NCBI GenBank assembly: GCA_965203985.1
Contig: CBDBDS010000010.1
Location: forward strand, 186,001 to 250,000
Source: Bin87 sp965203985
Lineage (GTDB): Bacteria; Chloroflexota; Dehalococcoidia; Lucifugimonadales; UBA3495
Direction: 5' to 3'
DNA: 64,000 bases
The notes beneath the pieces were generated by a model that saw nothing but the letters and a program-made list of their open reading frames with translations, was not told the DNA's origin and searched no databases. Each line of letters begins with the position of its first letter. Positions within the stretch are counted from its first letter, which is position 1. This document shows positions 1 to 8,326 of the stretch, in pieces. A program made the translations under genes and the position numbers.

Positions 1-14
1 GGACACGGTCAGCC

Positions 15-950
15 TTAACTAACCAGCGGCAAACCCTCGTCGGCGCGTACCTCGTTGATGATTTCCAGGACCCGCTGCTGCAGCGGGGGATAGGATAGCT
101 CGAACTCGGTGAGCAGGCGGCTGTTGTCCACCAGGTAGTTGCCGGAGTGTTCGCGGCCACCGGGGTTGTCGAAGGAGATCTGGGCATCGGGCAGGTAACC
201 GCGCACCATCTCTGCCAGGTCCCCGAGGCTGATGGCAGTGCCGCCGGAGTTGTAAACCGGATGCTCGCTGCGGTCCACCAGGGACACCCGCACGAAAGCC
301 TCGGCGATGTCCTCCACGTGGATGGGCAGCCGCATCATCTCCTGGTACGGGAAGCTGACAGGCTCGCCGCGGGACGGGAGGGTGACGCAACGCACGTGGT
401 CAACGGAACCCCGCACCTTGTCCGGTCCGGTGACGTTGGCGGGGCGGATCCCGGTGATGCTCATGCCGTAGTTCTCGTTGAACATCTTGGCCTGGAACTC
501 GTTGAAAATCTTGTGCGTCGCGTACTGGCTGTCGCCGTAGGTCGCCTCGTCCTCGTTGATCTCGCGGTCGCCAAAGTTGGACTGCTGCCCGCTGACGGCC
601 ACGGAACTGGCGTAGACGATGCGGTTCACGCCCAGCAGCCGGCCGGCCTCGAAGCAGTTGTCCATGCCGAGGATGTTCAGGCGCATCTGGTGGTGCGGGT
701 TGCCTTCGCCGCCGCCGAGCAGGTAGGCGAGGTTGATGATACGGTCGGGCTGCGATTCGACGATGGCGCGGGTGACCTGTTCGAAATCGGTGATGTCCAC
801 CCTGGAACCGCGCACGGTACCCGCGTCTACGCCGGGGATGTCGGGCAGCGGGTTGATGTCGGTGGCGTACACTTCCTCGCCACGCTCCACCAACTTGCGG
901 ACCACACGGGGCCCGATGAAACCGGAAGCTCCCAAGACCAGAACCGTCAT
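15..950 (-). CDS. NAD-dependent epimerase/dehydratase (extended SDR)
   Basis: A 311-residue extended short-chain dehydrogenase of the sugar-nucleotide epimerase/dehydratase family. The N-terminus has the NAD-binding G7xxG10xxG13 Rossmann motif and the YxxxK catalytic pair is at Y143/K147 (YATHK), with S115/S116 as the likely catalytic serine. The substrate cannot be read from the sequence. The ATG at 950 is chosen because GGAGG lies 7 bases upstream and the fold motif begins right after it. The frame is open upstream to 1145, but that would overlap the next gene and adds non-conserved residues. Confidence 0.88.
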   Translation of the reverse strand: MTVLVLGASGFIGPRVVRKLVERGEEVYATDINPLPDIPGVDAGTVRGSRVDITDFEQVTRAIVESQPDRIINLAYLLGGGEGNPHHQMRLNILGMDNCFEAGRLLGVNRIVYASSVAVSGQQSNFGDREINEDEATYGDSQYATHKIFNEFQAKMFNENYGMSITGIRPANVTGPDKVRGSVDHVRCVTLPSRGEPVSFPYQEMMRLPIHVEDIAEAFVRVSLVDRSEHPVYNSGGTAISLGDLAEMVRGYLPDAQISFDNPGGREHSGNYLVDNSRLLTEFELSYPPLQQRVLEIINEVRADEGLPLVS

Positions 951-1041
951 GTCTGCACCTCCAAGGGCGTGATGTACGAATGTGTTTGCCGATGGTTGGC
1001 TGTGCCGGCGTCCGAGACCGTACGGCCGGGTGGTCTCCCGG

Positions 1042-1881
1042 CTACCGCCGTACGGCGACGAAAAATAGGCGCCGGAATGGATACAGGGTGAACCCGTCGG
1101 CTCGTTTCGGGTACTCGACGTTGAGCCTTCGCCGATACTCTTCAAGGTAGGTTTCGCGGTCGCCGTCTTCGAGGCCGTTGAGGATAGGGCGCAGGCCAGT
1201 GCCGGTAACCCATTCGAGCACGGGGTCGTCGCCGGTGAGGACGTGCTGGTATTCCGTGGTCCAGACGTCCAAGTGGTCTGCCTCGGGAGCCAGCAGGTCG
1301 TAGTAGAAATCGGGGTCCTGGACCCACCGGTTGCCCACAGCGGTGCGCAACTCCGCCGAGCCTACGGCTTGGCCGCCGTGGCCGCCGTTCTCCAGGGTTT
1401 CGCGCATGATCTGATGCGAGCGCATGTCCCAACTGAGCGGGGCCTGCACGGCCAGGCAAGCGCCGGACGGCAGCATGTTCCACAGGCGCGGCACGAGCTC
1501 GTGATGGTCGGGCACCCATTGGATCACGGCGTTGGAGAAAAAGATGGAAGGAGTCTGGTTCGGCCGCCAATCGGCCAGGTCGCCGTGCTCCCAGCTAACG
1601 TTGCCGGGCAGATCCCCCGCTTCGACCGATCCTGCCCGTTTCAGCATGTCAGGGGAGTTGTCCATCCCGATTACGCTGGCACCCGGCCAACGGTCGGAGA
1701 GCAAGCGAGTAACGTTGCCGCTGCCGCAACCCAAGTCGTAGATGACTTGAGGCCGCTCCAGCGGGATGCGCCCCATCAAATCCAAGGCCGGACGCAGCCG
1801 GTGGTCAGCAAATTTCAGATACTGGCCCGGGTCCCAGGACTCGCCGGCCAGGTCGCGTTGGTGGGGCGTTGCTTGGGTCAT
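1042..1881 (-). CDS. tam: Trans-aconitate 2-methyltransferase-like SAM methyltransferase
   Basis: A 279-residue class I SAM-dependent methyltransferase. The SAM-binding glycine motif is DLGCGSGN near residue 50, followed by an acidic ribose-binding residue in the GMDNSPDM segment. The N-terminal WDPGQYLKF stretch and the C-terminal YPFRRLFFVA end are typical of the Tam family, which methyl-esterifies trans-aconitate, an inhibitor by-product of the TCA cycle. It lies upstream of the epimerase in the same direction, 91 bases away. The family call is good; the substrate is inferred. Confidence 0.8.
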   Translation of the reverse strand: MTQATPHQRDLAGESWDPGQYLKFADHRLRPALDLMGRIPLERPQVIYDLGCGSGNVTRLLSDRWPGASVIGMDNSPDMLKRAGSVEAGDLPGNVSWEHGDLADWRPNQTPSIFFSNAVIQWVPDHHELVPRLWNMLPSGACLAVQAPLSWDMRSHQIMRETLENGGHGGQAVGSAELRTAVGNRWVQDPDFYYDLLAPEADHLDVWTTEYQHVLTGDDPVLEWVTGTGLRPILNGLEDGDRETYLEEYRRRLNVEYPKRADGFTLYPFRRLFFVAVRR

Positions 1882-1968
1882 TTTGGACGATGCGCTCTCA
1901 TCTGGACACAGGATGTGCGGCGAGTATAGGCACGGGAGAATCGAGCGTCAACCGCAGCAGGTTATGCT

Positions 1969-3282
1969 TCATCTGCCGGCCCACGCCGTGAGTTTTCCGT
2001 CGGTTGTGGGCAGAAACAGGATACCGCCCGATACGGACGGCGCGGCGGATAGGGGGTATCGGCCGGTGTCGTGCGTCCACCGTAGTGATCCGTCGCCGGT
2101 GTCCAACCCGTGCATGACGCCGTCCTTCGTGCCGAGGACCAGCGTGTCGCCGGCGACGACCGGTTCTGCGACGACTTCTCCGTCGAGTTGGGTTGTCCAC
2201 CTGGTCGATCCGTCGGCGTCGGCGAACGCGGTCACGTGGTCGGCCTCGTTGACCACCAGGAGGTTGCCGCCGGCGTAGGCGGGGCTGTACTTGACCTTGT
2301 CCCGTGCCGAACCGACCCAAATCGTTCCGGTTTGCCGTGGGGGCTCGGAGCGCAGCCGCCACGCGAAAAAGTTGAACTTGGCCACGTAGGCGAATCGACT
2401 GAAAGGCCGGCTGACGGCCGAAGTGTCCACAGCCCAAACCGCGCCGCGGTTGGTCACGAAAAAGGCGCGGCCGTCGGCGATGACCGGCCCGCCGGCGACC
2501 GGAGTACCGGCATGGAACACCAGGAGGCGGCGCCCGGTGTCGGGGTCAACCGTAATGAACCGTTCGCCTAGCGAGGTCGCCGCGACTACCGTGCCGTTGG
2601 TCGCGGGATGGCCGACCACCCAGCCGTTGGCGTCGGCGGACCATCGGAGCGCGCCCGTGGTAGCGTCCAGCGCTTCCAGCGTCCCGTTGGTCGACCCGAT
2701 GTACAACGTGCCGCCGGACACAATGGGCGAGCCCAGCACGATGTTCCCCAGGTCGCGCTCCCATCGCGGTTCGCCGGTATCCTGATCCAGCGCCAGAAGG
2801 CGATGATCACGGGTCCCGAGGTATACGAGGCCACCCGCTACCGCGGGGGCGGTGTCCGAGGGCGAACCGATGTCGCGGGTCCAGATAGTTTCGCCGCTCT
2901 GGGCGCTCACGCAGATCGCGAGACCGTCCTCGGTGGCAGCGTACAACCGGCTCCCCAACACCGCGGGTGTGTTCAGGATCGTGCCGGGGGTCGAGATTTG
3001 CCATCGGACGGATAGCGGCGGGGTCGGGTCCGGGCCAGGCGACCATGCGGCGCCGCCAGCATTCCGCCGAATCAGAGGCCAATCACCAGGATCGGCAGAC
3101 GGGTCGGATGTTGAGCTGGACTGGGGTGGAGGGAAGAACAGAGGCGCCAGCTGAAAGGCAACTACCGCCCACCAGCCCGCGAGGGCAAGGAAGACGATTC
3201 CGAGGGCCAGCCAGATTGCCCAGCGACGTGACCGCCAGCCCAAAGGGCCGACCGTCAGGATTGGAGACGTTGATCGACGCAC
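1969..3282 (-). CDS. Membrane-anchored PQQ-like beta-propeller protein
   Basis: 437 residues: a basic N-terminus, one transmembrane helix (about residues 24-50), a proline/serine-rich linker, then repeated blades of the PQQ/quinoprotein-like beta-propeller type. Blades are visible as repeats such as LYAATEDGL, VYLGTRDHRLLALD and LYIGSTNGTLEALD, each followed by TG.xRW. The topology suggests an extracytoplasmic propeller, perhaps a BamB-like scaffold or a binding protein. No catalytic PQQ ligands were recognised, so enzymatic activity is not claimed. Confidence 0.75.
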   Translation of the reverse strand: MRRSTSPILTVGPLGWRSRRWAIWLALGIVFLALAGWWAVVAFQLAPLFFPPPQSSSTSDPSADPGDWPLIRRNAGGAAWSPGPDPTPPLSVRWQISTPGTILNTPAVLGSRLYAATEDGLAICVSAQSGETIWTRDIGSPSDTAPAVAGGLVYLGTRDHRLLALDQDTGEPRWERDLGNIVLGSPIVSGGTLYIGSTNGTLEALDATTGALRWSADANGWVVGHPATNGTVVAATSLGERFITVDPDTGRRLLVFHAGTPVAGGPVIADGRAFFVTNRGAVWAVDTSAVSRPFSRFAYVAKFNFFAWRLRSEPPRQTGTIWVGSARDKVKYSPAYAGGNLLVVNEADHVTAFADADGSTRWTTQLDGEVVAEPVVAGDTLVLGTKDGVMHGLDTGDGSLRWTHDTGRYPLSAAPSVSGGILFLPTTDGKLTAWAGR

Positions 3283-3313
3283 CAGTCAGTTCGACGGGTG
3301 ACCGGAGGATGGG

Positions 3314-4240
3314 CTAAGTCCGCCCGCGGAGTTTGGGGTCCAACACGTCCCGGATCGAGTCACCGAAAAGGTTGAAAGCGAGCACCGTAATGGTGATAGC
3401 CAGCCCGGGGAACAGCACCATCCACCAGCGCGGGAACAGGCCCGCCGCGGCCGTGCCGCCCAGCATGTTGCCCCACGTGGCGGTGGGCAGCGGCACGCCG
3501 ACGCCCAAGAAGCCCAGCGACGCTTCCAGGATAATTACCGACCCCAAGTGCGCCGTCGCCAGCACCAGCCACGGCGCCACGCATTGTGGTGCAATGTGCT
3601 GTACCATCACACGCGTGCCCGACGCGCCGATGGCTTGGGCCGCGTCAACATAGGCGTTTTCTTTCACGCTCAGTGTCACAGAGCGCACCACCCGCACCGC
3701 TAACGGCACGCGGGTAACGCTGATGGCGACAATGACCGTCCACACCCCCGCGCCCATGGCCAGCACCAGCAGCATCGCTAGGATCAGCGTGGGGAACGAC
3801 ATCATCAGCTCGAGAAACCGCTGGCTGTACATGTCGAACCGGCCGCCTGTATATCCGGTCGCGACGCCCCATGCGGCTCCCAGCAGGTCGCCGACCATGA
3901 CGGCCATGAAGGCGACGAACAAGGAAACCCGGGCGCCGTAGATAATCCGGCTATACAGGTCGCGTCCTATGTCGTCGGTTCCCAGCCAGTGGGCGCCGGA
4001 AGGCTCGGCGCGCAAGGCGCGGAAATCGGCGTCCAGTATGGGGTCGTGTGTGGCGACGAAGGGGGCGAATACCGCGACGGCGATGATAACGATAATGGCC
4101 ACGCCGCTGGCAGCGCCCACCGGGTTGCGCCGGCAGAAGCCGACGGCACGCTGCAGCGTGGTTTCCTGCCGGCGCTGGGCCTGCTGTTCCAGCACAGAGC
4201 CGGTCGGTTCGACCACGGTGGTCCGGTTTGCCTCTGCCAC
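3314..4240 (-). CDS. Oligopeptide/dipeptide ABC transporter permease, DppC/OppC type
   Basis: 308 residues with about six transmembrane helices. The N-terminal tail is followed by the LGTDDIGRDLYSRIIYGAR segment typical of DppC/OppC. The EAA-type cytoplasmic loop, which contacts the ATPase, is at about residue 200 (YVDAAQAIGASG). The GTG start at 4240 is chosen because TTAGGAG sits 7 bases upstream; the longer open frame to 4429 overlaps the DppB-type gene in another frame. With the upstream permease and binding-protein genes it forms an importer operon; no ATPase gene is present in the window. Confidence 0.86.
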   Translation of the reverse strand: MAEANRTTVVEPTGSVLEQQAQRRQETTLQRAVGFCRRNPVGAASGVAIIVIIAVAVFAPFVATHDPILDADFRALRAEPSGAHWLGTDDIGRDLYSRIIYGARVSLFVAFMAVMVGDLLGAAWGVATGYTGGRFDMYSQRFLELMMSFPTLILAMLLVLAMGAGVWTVIVAISVTRVPLAVRVVRSVTLSVKENAYVDAAQAIGASGTRVMVQHIAPQCVAPWLVLATAHLGSVIILEASLGFLGVGVPLPTATWGNMLGGTAAAGLFPRWWMVLFPGLAITITVLAFNLFGDSIRDVLDPKLRGRT

Positions 4241-4268
4241 GGAAATGCTCCTAAGCCGGCCGGCGGGA

Positions 4269-5230
4269 TCAGCTGTACCGAATGCGCGGGTCGATCCACG
4301 CATACGAAATGTCAACCAGCAGGTTGGTGACGACGAAGATGATGCCGTAGAGCAGCACCAGGTTCTGGATGACGACGTAGTCCCGCTCCAGGAAGGCAAA
4401 CACCAGCGTGCGGCCCAGCCCCGGCACACCGAACGCCTGCTCTACCGCCACCGAACCGCCAATGAGGAAGCCCAGCAGCACGCCGGACAGGGTGATCACC
4501 GGCATGATGGCGTTGCGCAGCGCGTGCCGCGCGATGACCATACGCTCCGCCAGGCCCTTGGCCCGGGCCGTTCGGATGTAGTCCTCGTGGATGGTCTCCA
4601 GCAGGGCGGACCTGCGCCATGCGGGAGACGTAGGCCGCCTGCCCGAAGCCCAGCACCAGCGCCGGGCCCCAGACGATCTGCAGGTTCTGCCACGGGTTCT
4701 CCCAGATGTTGACCACCTCCAGCGGAGCTTTCCATTGGAACGTCAGCACCAGCACCAGAACGATAATCGTGCCCAGCCAGAAGTTGGGTATCGCCAGGAA
4801 CAGGATAGAGAAGAAACGGCCCGCGTAGTCCCACAGGCGCTGTTGCGTTTCATGGCGGCGAGGATGCCCACCGGCAGGCCCGATGCACCCAGGAAAGGAA
4901 CACCGAGACGATGGCGATTTCCAACGTGATGGGGCCGCGGCTCCTGATCAAGTCCATGACGGAACTGGACCGCCAAAAAGACTGGCCCAGCTTGAGCGTC
5001 ACGATGTCCTGGAGCCAATCCACGTATTGCAGGTAGATCGGCTTGTCCAGACCCAGGCTGGCGATAATGCGGGCGCGGTCTTCCTCGCTGAGCTGCAGCG
5101 TGCCCTCTTCACCGAACATCACCGTCAGCACGTCGCCCGGAAGGATGCGCATGACGAGGAAGATGATGATGGTCAAGCCGATCAAGGCCGGTATGGCCAG
5201 CAGCACTCGACGAAGAATGTACTTGTGCAT
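4269..5230 (-). pseudogene. DppB/OppB-type ABC permease with three frameshifts
   Basis: The start at 5230 reads a normal DppB N-terminus (MHKYILRRVLLAIPALIGL, then the ILPGD motif). The reading frame then breaks near 4886 (VFLSW into LGASGLPVGILAAM), again near 4848 (into LWDYAGRFFSILFLAIPNFWLG) and a third time near 4610 (YVSRMAQ into SALLETIHEDYIRTARAKG). It ends normally with the DPRIRYS C-terminus at 4269. Spliced together, the pieces give a complete permease of normal length. Either the gene is recently inactivated or the sequence has indel errors; the intact neighbours and undamaged residues between breaks make errors a real possibility. Confidence 0.8.
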
Positions 5231-5283
5231 CGGCGTTTTCTCGAAATGGTTTGTCAGCCGGGTCGGGAGCCTGTTTCAAACGC

Positions 5284-5305
5284 GGGGCGGGCAATAGCTC
5301 GCCCC
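5284..5305 (-). terminator. Intercistronic GC hairpin after the binding-protein gene
   Basis: GGGGCG pairs with CGCCCC and continues inward as GGC/GCT around an AATA loop, giving a 9-bp stem with one G-U pair. It lies between the solute-binding-protein stop and the permease start. No clear U-run follows, so it may be a leaky terminator or an mRNA-stabilising hairpin that keeps binding-protein transcripts more abundant than permease transcripts. It resembles other GGGGCG hairpins in the window. Confidence 0.5.
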
Positions 5306-5330
5306 TCCAAATTACCTTGTACCGAGACGA

Positions 5331-7136
5331 TTATCCCCGGCACTCAGCGTCCATCCAGACGGTGTCCATGCGGTCCAGGTTGTGGACCAGGGCGCCATTC
5401 TTGCCTTCGATGCCGTGGACGCAAGTGCGCCAGGCGGCCAAGGTGCGGTTGTACCAAAATTCGATGGTGGGCGGGTCGTTGTCCAGCACACGGGCCGCGT
5501 CCTGCACCAGCTTGTAGCGCACCTCCGGGTCGGTTTCTACGTCCACCTTTTCCATAATAGCTTCGAATTCGGGGTTGCAGTAGTTCGAGTGGTTCTCGCC
5601 CCCGCCGCAGCGGTACCAGCTGTTCAGGTAGGCGGAGGGGTCGATGAACGGCGCGGCGATGGCGCCCACGGTGACGTCGAAATTGCGGTTGGCCAGTTCC
5701 TCGAACCAGACGGCGAACGCTGCGGGACGCACCTCCGACTCGATGCCGAGGATGCGCTGGAACTCCAGCTGGGCCACTTGGGCGGCGGCTTCACGGAAGG
5801 GGCCGGCGCGGAAAAGCAGGTCGACGTTCTGGATGCCGTCCGCGTACCCGGCCTCGTCCATCAGGCGTTTGGCTTCCGCTTCAGCTTCCGCGCGGTTGAA
5901 GATCAGGCGGGTGTCAATCTCTGCCTGCGGGAGCTGGAAGGCTTGCTCAGGGAACGTCCAGCCGGTGCCGCCCTTGTAGCCGAAGAACCATTCGCCGCCG
6001 ATCTCGTGCAGCGCATCGCGGTCGATGGCCAGCCACATGGCGCGGCGCACCCGGGGGTCGTCCCACGGCTCGCGGTCCGTGTTGAACCAGATAGCCGAGT
6101 ACGAGTAGGATGAGAACGGCTGTCCTTCGAACCTGTCGGGGTCGTTCTGGATCAGCTCATAGGCGGCCGGATCGATGGTCTGGGCGAAGTCCACGTTGCC
6201 CGCCAGCAGCGCGGCGGAGCGGTTGACAGAGGAGCCCAGTGGGTACGTCCAGACTTCATCCAAGTAGGGCAGGCCCTCGTTCCAGTAGTTGGGGAACCGC
6301 TCGTTCTTCCAGACCTCGCCCTCGGCGTGCTCCAGGAATTGGAATGCACCCGTCCCGGGGGCGTCCTGGCCATTCAGCTTCAGGTCGTAGTTGTTCGCCT
6401 CAAGGAATGCTTTGGGGAAGACTCCGTGCCACTCCAGGGCGAAAGCGTTGAGCCCGTAGTTCAGTGGGGGCCCTTTCTCGAATGTGAACTTCACGGTTTG
6501 CGGGTCGATGACTTCGACGGTGGTGCCGAAGGGGGTGTACAGGCCCTTGCGGGCGCTGACCACGCCCGAAGGCGGGTCAATGACGCGGGTCCAGGACGCG
6601 GCCACGTCGTCTGCGTTCATTATCGTACCGTCGTGGAACATCACGCCCTCGCGCAGCGGGAAGGTCCACTCGGTGCCGTCCTCGGACACTTCCCACGTGG
6701 TGGCCAGATCGGCGATGATCGTCTTGCCCGCGTCCAGCGGGTTGTAGCGCAACAGGCCGTTCAGCAGCATCATCTGTTTGAATGAGTTCGACACGCTGGA
6801 CACCTGCAGGAGGTCGTAGTGAGACGGGTCGCCGTAGCCTCCGCGCCGGAGGATCCCGCCGTATTCCGCGTCCGGGTAGACGTCCTTGGTCACGGGGTTC
6901 TCCACCACTTCGGTGGGCAGCGAGGCGGGCAGCGGGGTCGGCGTGGCCTGCGGCGCCTGTTGAGGCATGGCCGTGGCCTGTGCCGCGGGCTGGCTGTCGC
7001 TGGTGGATGCGGAGGGCGGGGAGGGCGCGGCGTCGGAGGGCGCCTCCGCCCCGCCGCACGCGAGGATGACGACCAGCGTGATTACCAGAATTGCTCCGAT
7101 TATCGGGACTGGTGACAGGAGATGACGACGAACCAT
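5331..7136 (-). CDS. ABC transporter solute-binding lipoprotein, family 5 (peptide/nickel type)
   Basis: 601 residues. The N-terminus is a lipoprotein signal with the lipobox cysteine at about residue 27 (VVILAC), followed by a Ser/Pro/Ala-rich linker. The mature part reads as SBP_bac_5: LxDLATTWEVSEDGTEWTF with the DGTIMNADDVAASW segment, then WFNTDREPWDDPRVRRAMWLAIDR. It captures an oligopeptide-like or other organic solute outside the membrane and delivers it to the two downstream permeases. The ATG at 7136 has AGGAG 7 bases upstream and leaves the signal peptide at the N-terminus. Confidence 0.88.
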   Translation of the reverse strand: MVRRHLLSPVPIIGAILVITLVVILACGGAEAPSDAAPSPPSASTSDSQPAAQATAMPQQAPQATPTPLPASLPTEVVENPVTKDVYPDAEYGGILRRGGYGDPSHYDLLQVSSVSNSFKQMMLLNGLLRYNPLDAGKTIIADLATTWEVSEDGTEWTFPLREGVMFHDGTIMNADDVAASWTRVIDPPSGVVSARKGLYTPFGTTVEVIDPQTVKFTFEKGPPLNYGLNAFALEWHGVFPKAFLEANNYDLKLNGQDAPGTGAFQFLEHAEGEVWKNERFPNYWNEGLPYLDEVWTYPLGSSVNRSAALLAGNVDFAQTIDPAAYELIQNDPDRFEGQPFSSYSYSAIWFNTDREPWDDPRVRRAMWLAIDRDALHEIGGEWFFGYKGGTGWTFPEQAFQLPQAEIDTRLIFNRAEAEAEAKRLMDEAGYADGIQNVDLLFRAGPFREAAAQVAQLEFQRILGIESEVRPAAFAVWFEELANRNFDVTVGAIAAPFIDPSAYLNSWYRCGGGENHSNYCNPEFEAIMEKVDVETDPEVRYKLVQDAARVLDNDPPTIEFWYNRTLAAWRTCVHGIEGKNGALVHNLDRMDTVWMDAECRG

Positions 7137-7473
7137 AGTTGCACTCCTCATGTCCAGAAGTATGTGATCGCGGAGTTGTACCGGCCATCCCGTCGGCAGA
7201 GAGGGCATTCTTGGTCGAGTCCTACCCGCAAACGCGATAAAATCTCGATGCTAGCATGTTCGTAGCTGATAATAACGAATTTCGACCGAATCCGGACCGG
7301 AAATATCAATGTGGGCAAGTCGCGCGAATTCTACGGCGAAGTATCGCGGGAGTCAATACGCAATATTCTGCGGGCCGGCGATGCCCCGCAGCGGTGTCCA
7401 TCGGGCGCGAGCTGGACCTTGTGCTATACTGCCGCCGTTGCCCGACATGACCCGATTCAAACGGAGTCGCCTC
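7137..7473. other. Divergent intergenic region, 337 bp
   Basis: This region separates the transporter operon (minus) from the NUDIX gene (plus). It contains a perfect 10-bp palindrome ATGCTAGCAT at 7249-7258 in an AT-richer stretch, a possible regulator site. It also holds an extended -10 sequence TGCTATACT at 7422-7430 ahead of the NUDIX gene, without a convincing -35 box. No coding potential was recognised. Confidence 0.4.
7422..7430 (+). promoter_or_regulatory. Candidate extended -10 promoter for the NUDIX gene
   Basis: TGCTATACT matches an extended -10 element (TGn followed by TATACT). It lies 43 bases before the chosen start codon, and no good -35 box is found at the usual distance. Confidence 0.35.
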
Positions 7474-8238
7474 ATGGTTTCACCCCTCGTTGCTACCCCC
7501 AATCCGTTCCGTGGAGTTGTCGTCAACAACGCCGAGTTGCCGGCCGAGCCCGACGAATTCGCCGCGCGATTGGATGCTTCGATAGCCGAGTGGCGTGAGG
7601 CGGGTTACGAAGTAGCCTGGGTTGACATTCCCATTGGCCTAGCCTCTCATGTTCCCATTGCCGTTAAGCGTGGATTCAGCTACCACCATGCGGATGACGA
7701 TGGCATCACCGCGACTCTGACCCTGATACCGGGATCGTTCATCCCTCCGTACGCGACCCACTACGTAGGAGCAGGAGGCGTTGTGGTGAACGACCGGGAC
7801 GAATTGCTGGTGGTGTGCGAACGCTACCGCATCGACAACCGTCCGCCCTTCTATAAGCTCCCCGGCGGAGCCCTGGAGCCGGGGGAGAATATCGTCGACT
7901 CGATTGTTCGAGAGGTCTTTGAGGAGACAGGGGTCCAAGCCGAGTTCGAGGCGTTGGCCTGTTTTCGACATTGGCACGGATATCGCTACGGCAAGTCGGA
8001 TATCTACTTTGTTTGCCGCCTGAAAGCGCTCACCGAGCAGATCAGGATGGGCGAAAAGGAGATCGAGGAATGCCTCTGGATGCCGGTTAAGGACTTCATG
8101 TCGGATGACGACATCAGCCCTTTCAACAAGGGGATAGTGCGTTCCGCCCTGGAAAGCGACGGAGTGGTTCCGGCGGATATGCCCGGCATGCCCCACGACC
8201 CGACACGAGAGTATTTTCTGCCGAATTTCATCAAATAG
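7474..8238 (+). CDS. NUDIX hydrolase with N-terminal pre-NUDIX domain (NUDT6-like)
   Basis: 254 residues. The complete NUDIX box runs from about G132 to V154: G132-x5-E138-x7-R146-E-V-F-E-E-T-G-V. These residues bind the metal ions that cleave nucleoside diphosphate-X bonds. The first 95 residues (DASIAEWREAGYEVAWVDIP, then AVKRGFSYHHA) match the pre-NUDIX region seen in NUDT6-like proteins. The ATG at 7474 is chosen over upstream starts because GGAG lies 7 bases before it. The substrate is unknown. Confidence 0.85.
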   Translation: MVSPLVATPNPFRGVVVNNAELPAEPDEFAARLDASIAEWREAGYEVAWVDIPIGLASHVPIAVKRGFSYHHADDDGITATLTLIPGSFIPPYATHYVGAGGVVVNDRDELLVVCERYRIDNRPPFYKLPGGALEPGENIVDSIVREVFEETGVQAEFEALACFRHWHGYRYGKSDIYFVCRLKALTEQIRMGEKEIEECLWMPVKDFMSDDDISPFNKGIVRSALESDGVVPADMPGMPHDPTREYFLPNFIK

Positions 8239-8326
8239 ACGGTGCCGTTCACCCGTGACGCGCAGACGTTGGCGCGTCCTTCACGAGACCGGAGCCGCTT
8301 CATCGCCTGGACACTGGAGGAAACCC

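Noticed and set aside
15..1145. Longer start for the epimerase at 1145
   Set aside because: It overlaps the Tam-like gene by about 100 bases and adds a low-complexity N-terminus; the ATG at 950 has a good ribosome site and starts the Rossmann motif.
4269..5230. Split DppB gene as another recoded gene
   Set aside because: The pieces are in three different frames, so no stop-codon readthrough could join them; repeated programmed frameshifts at three non-slippery sites are implausible.
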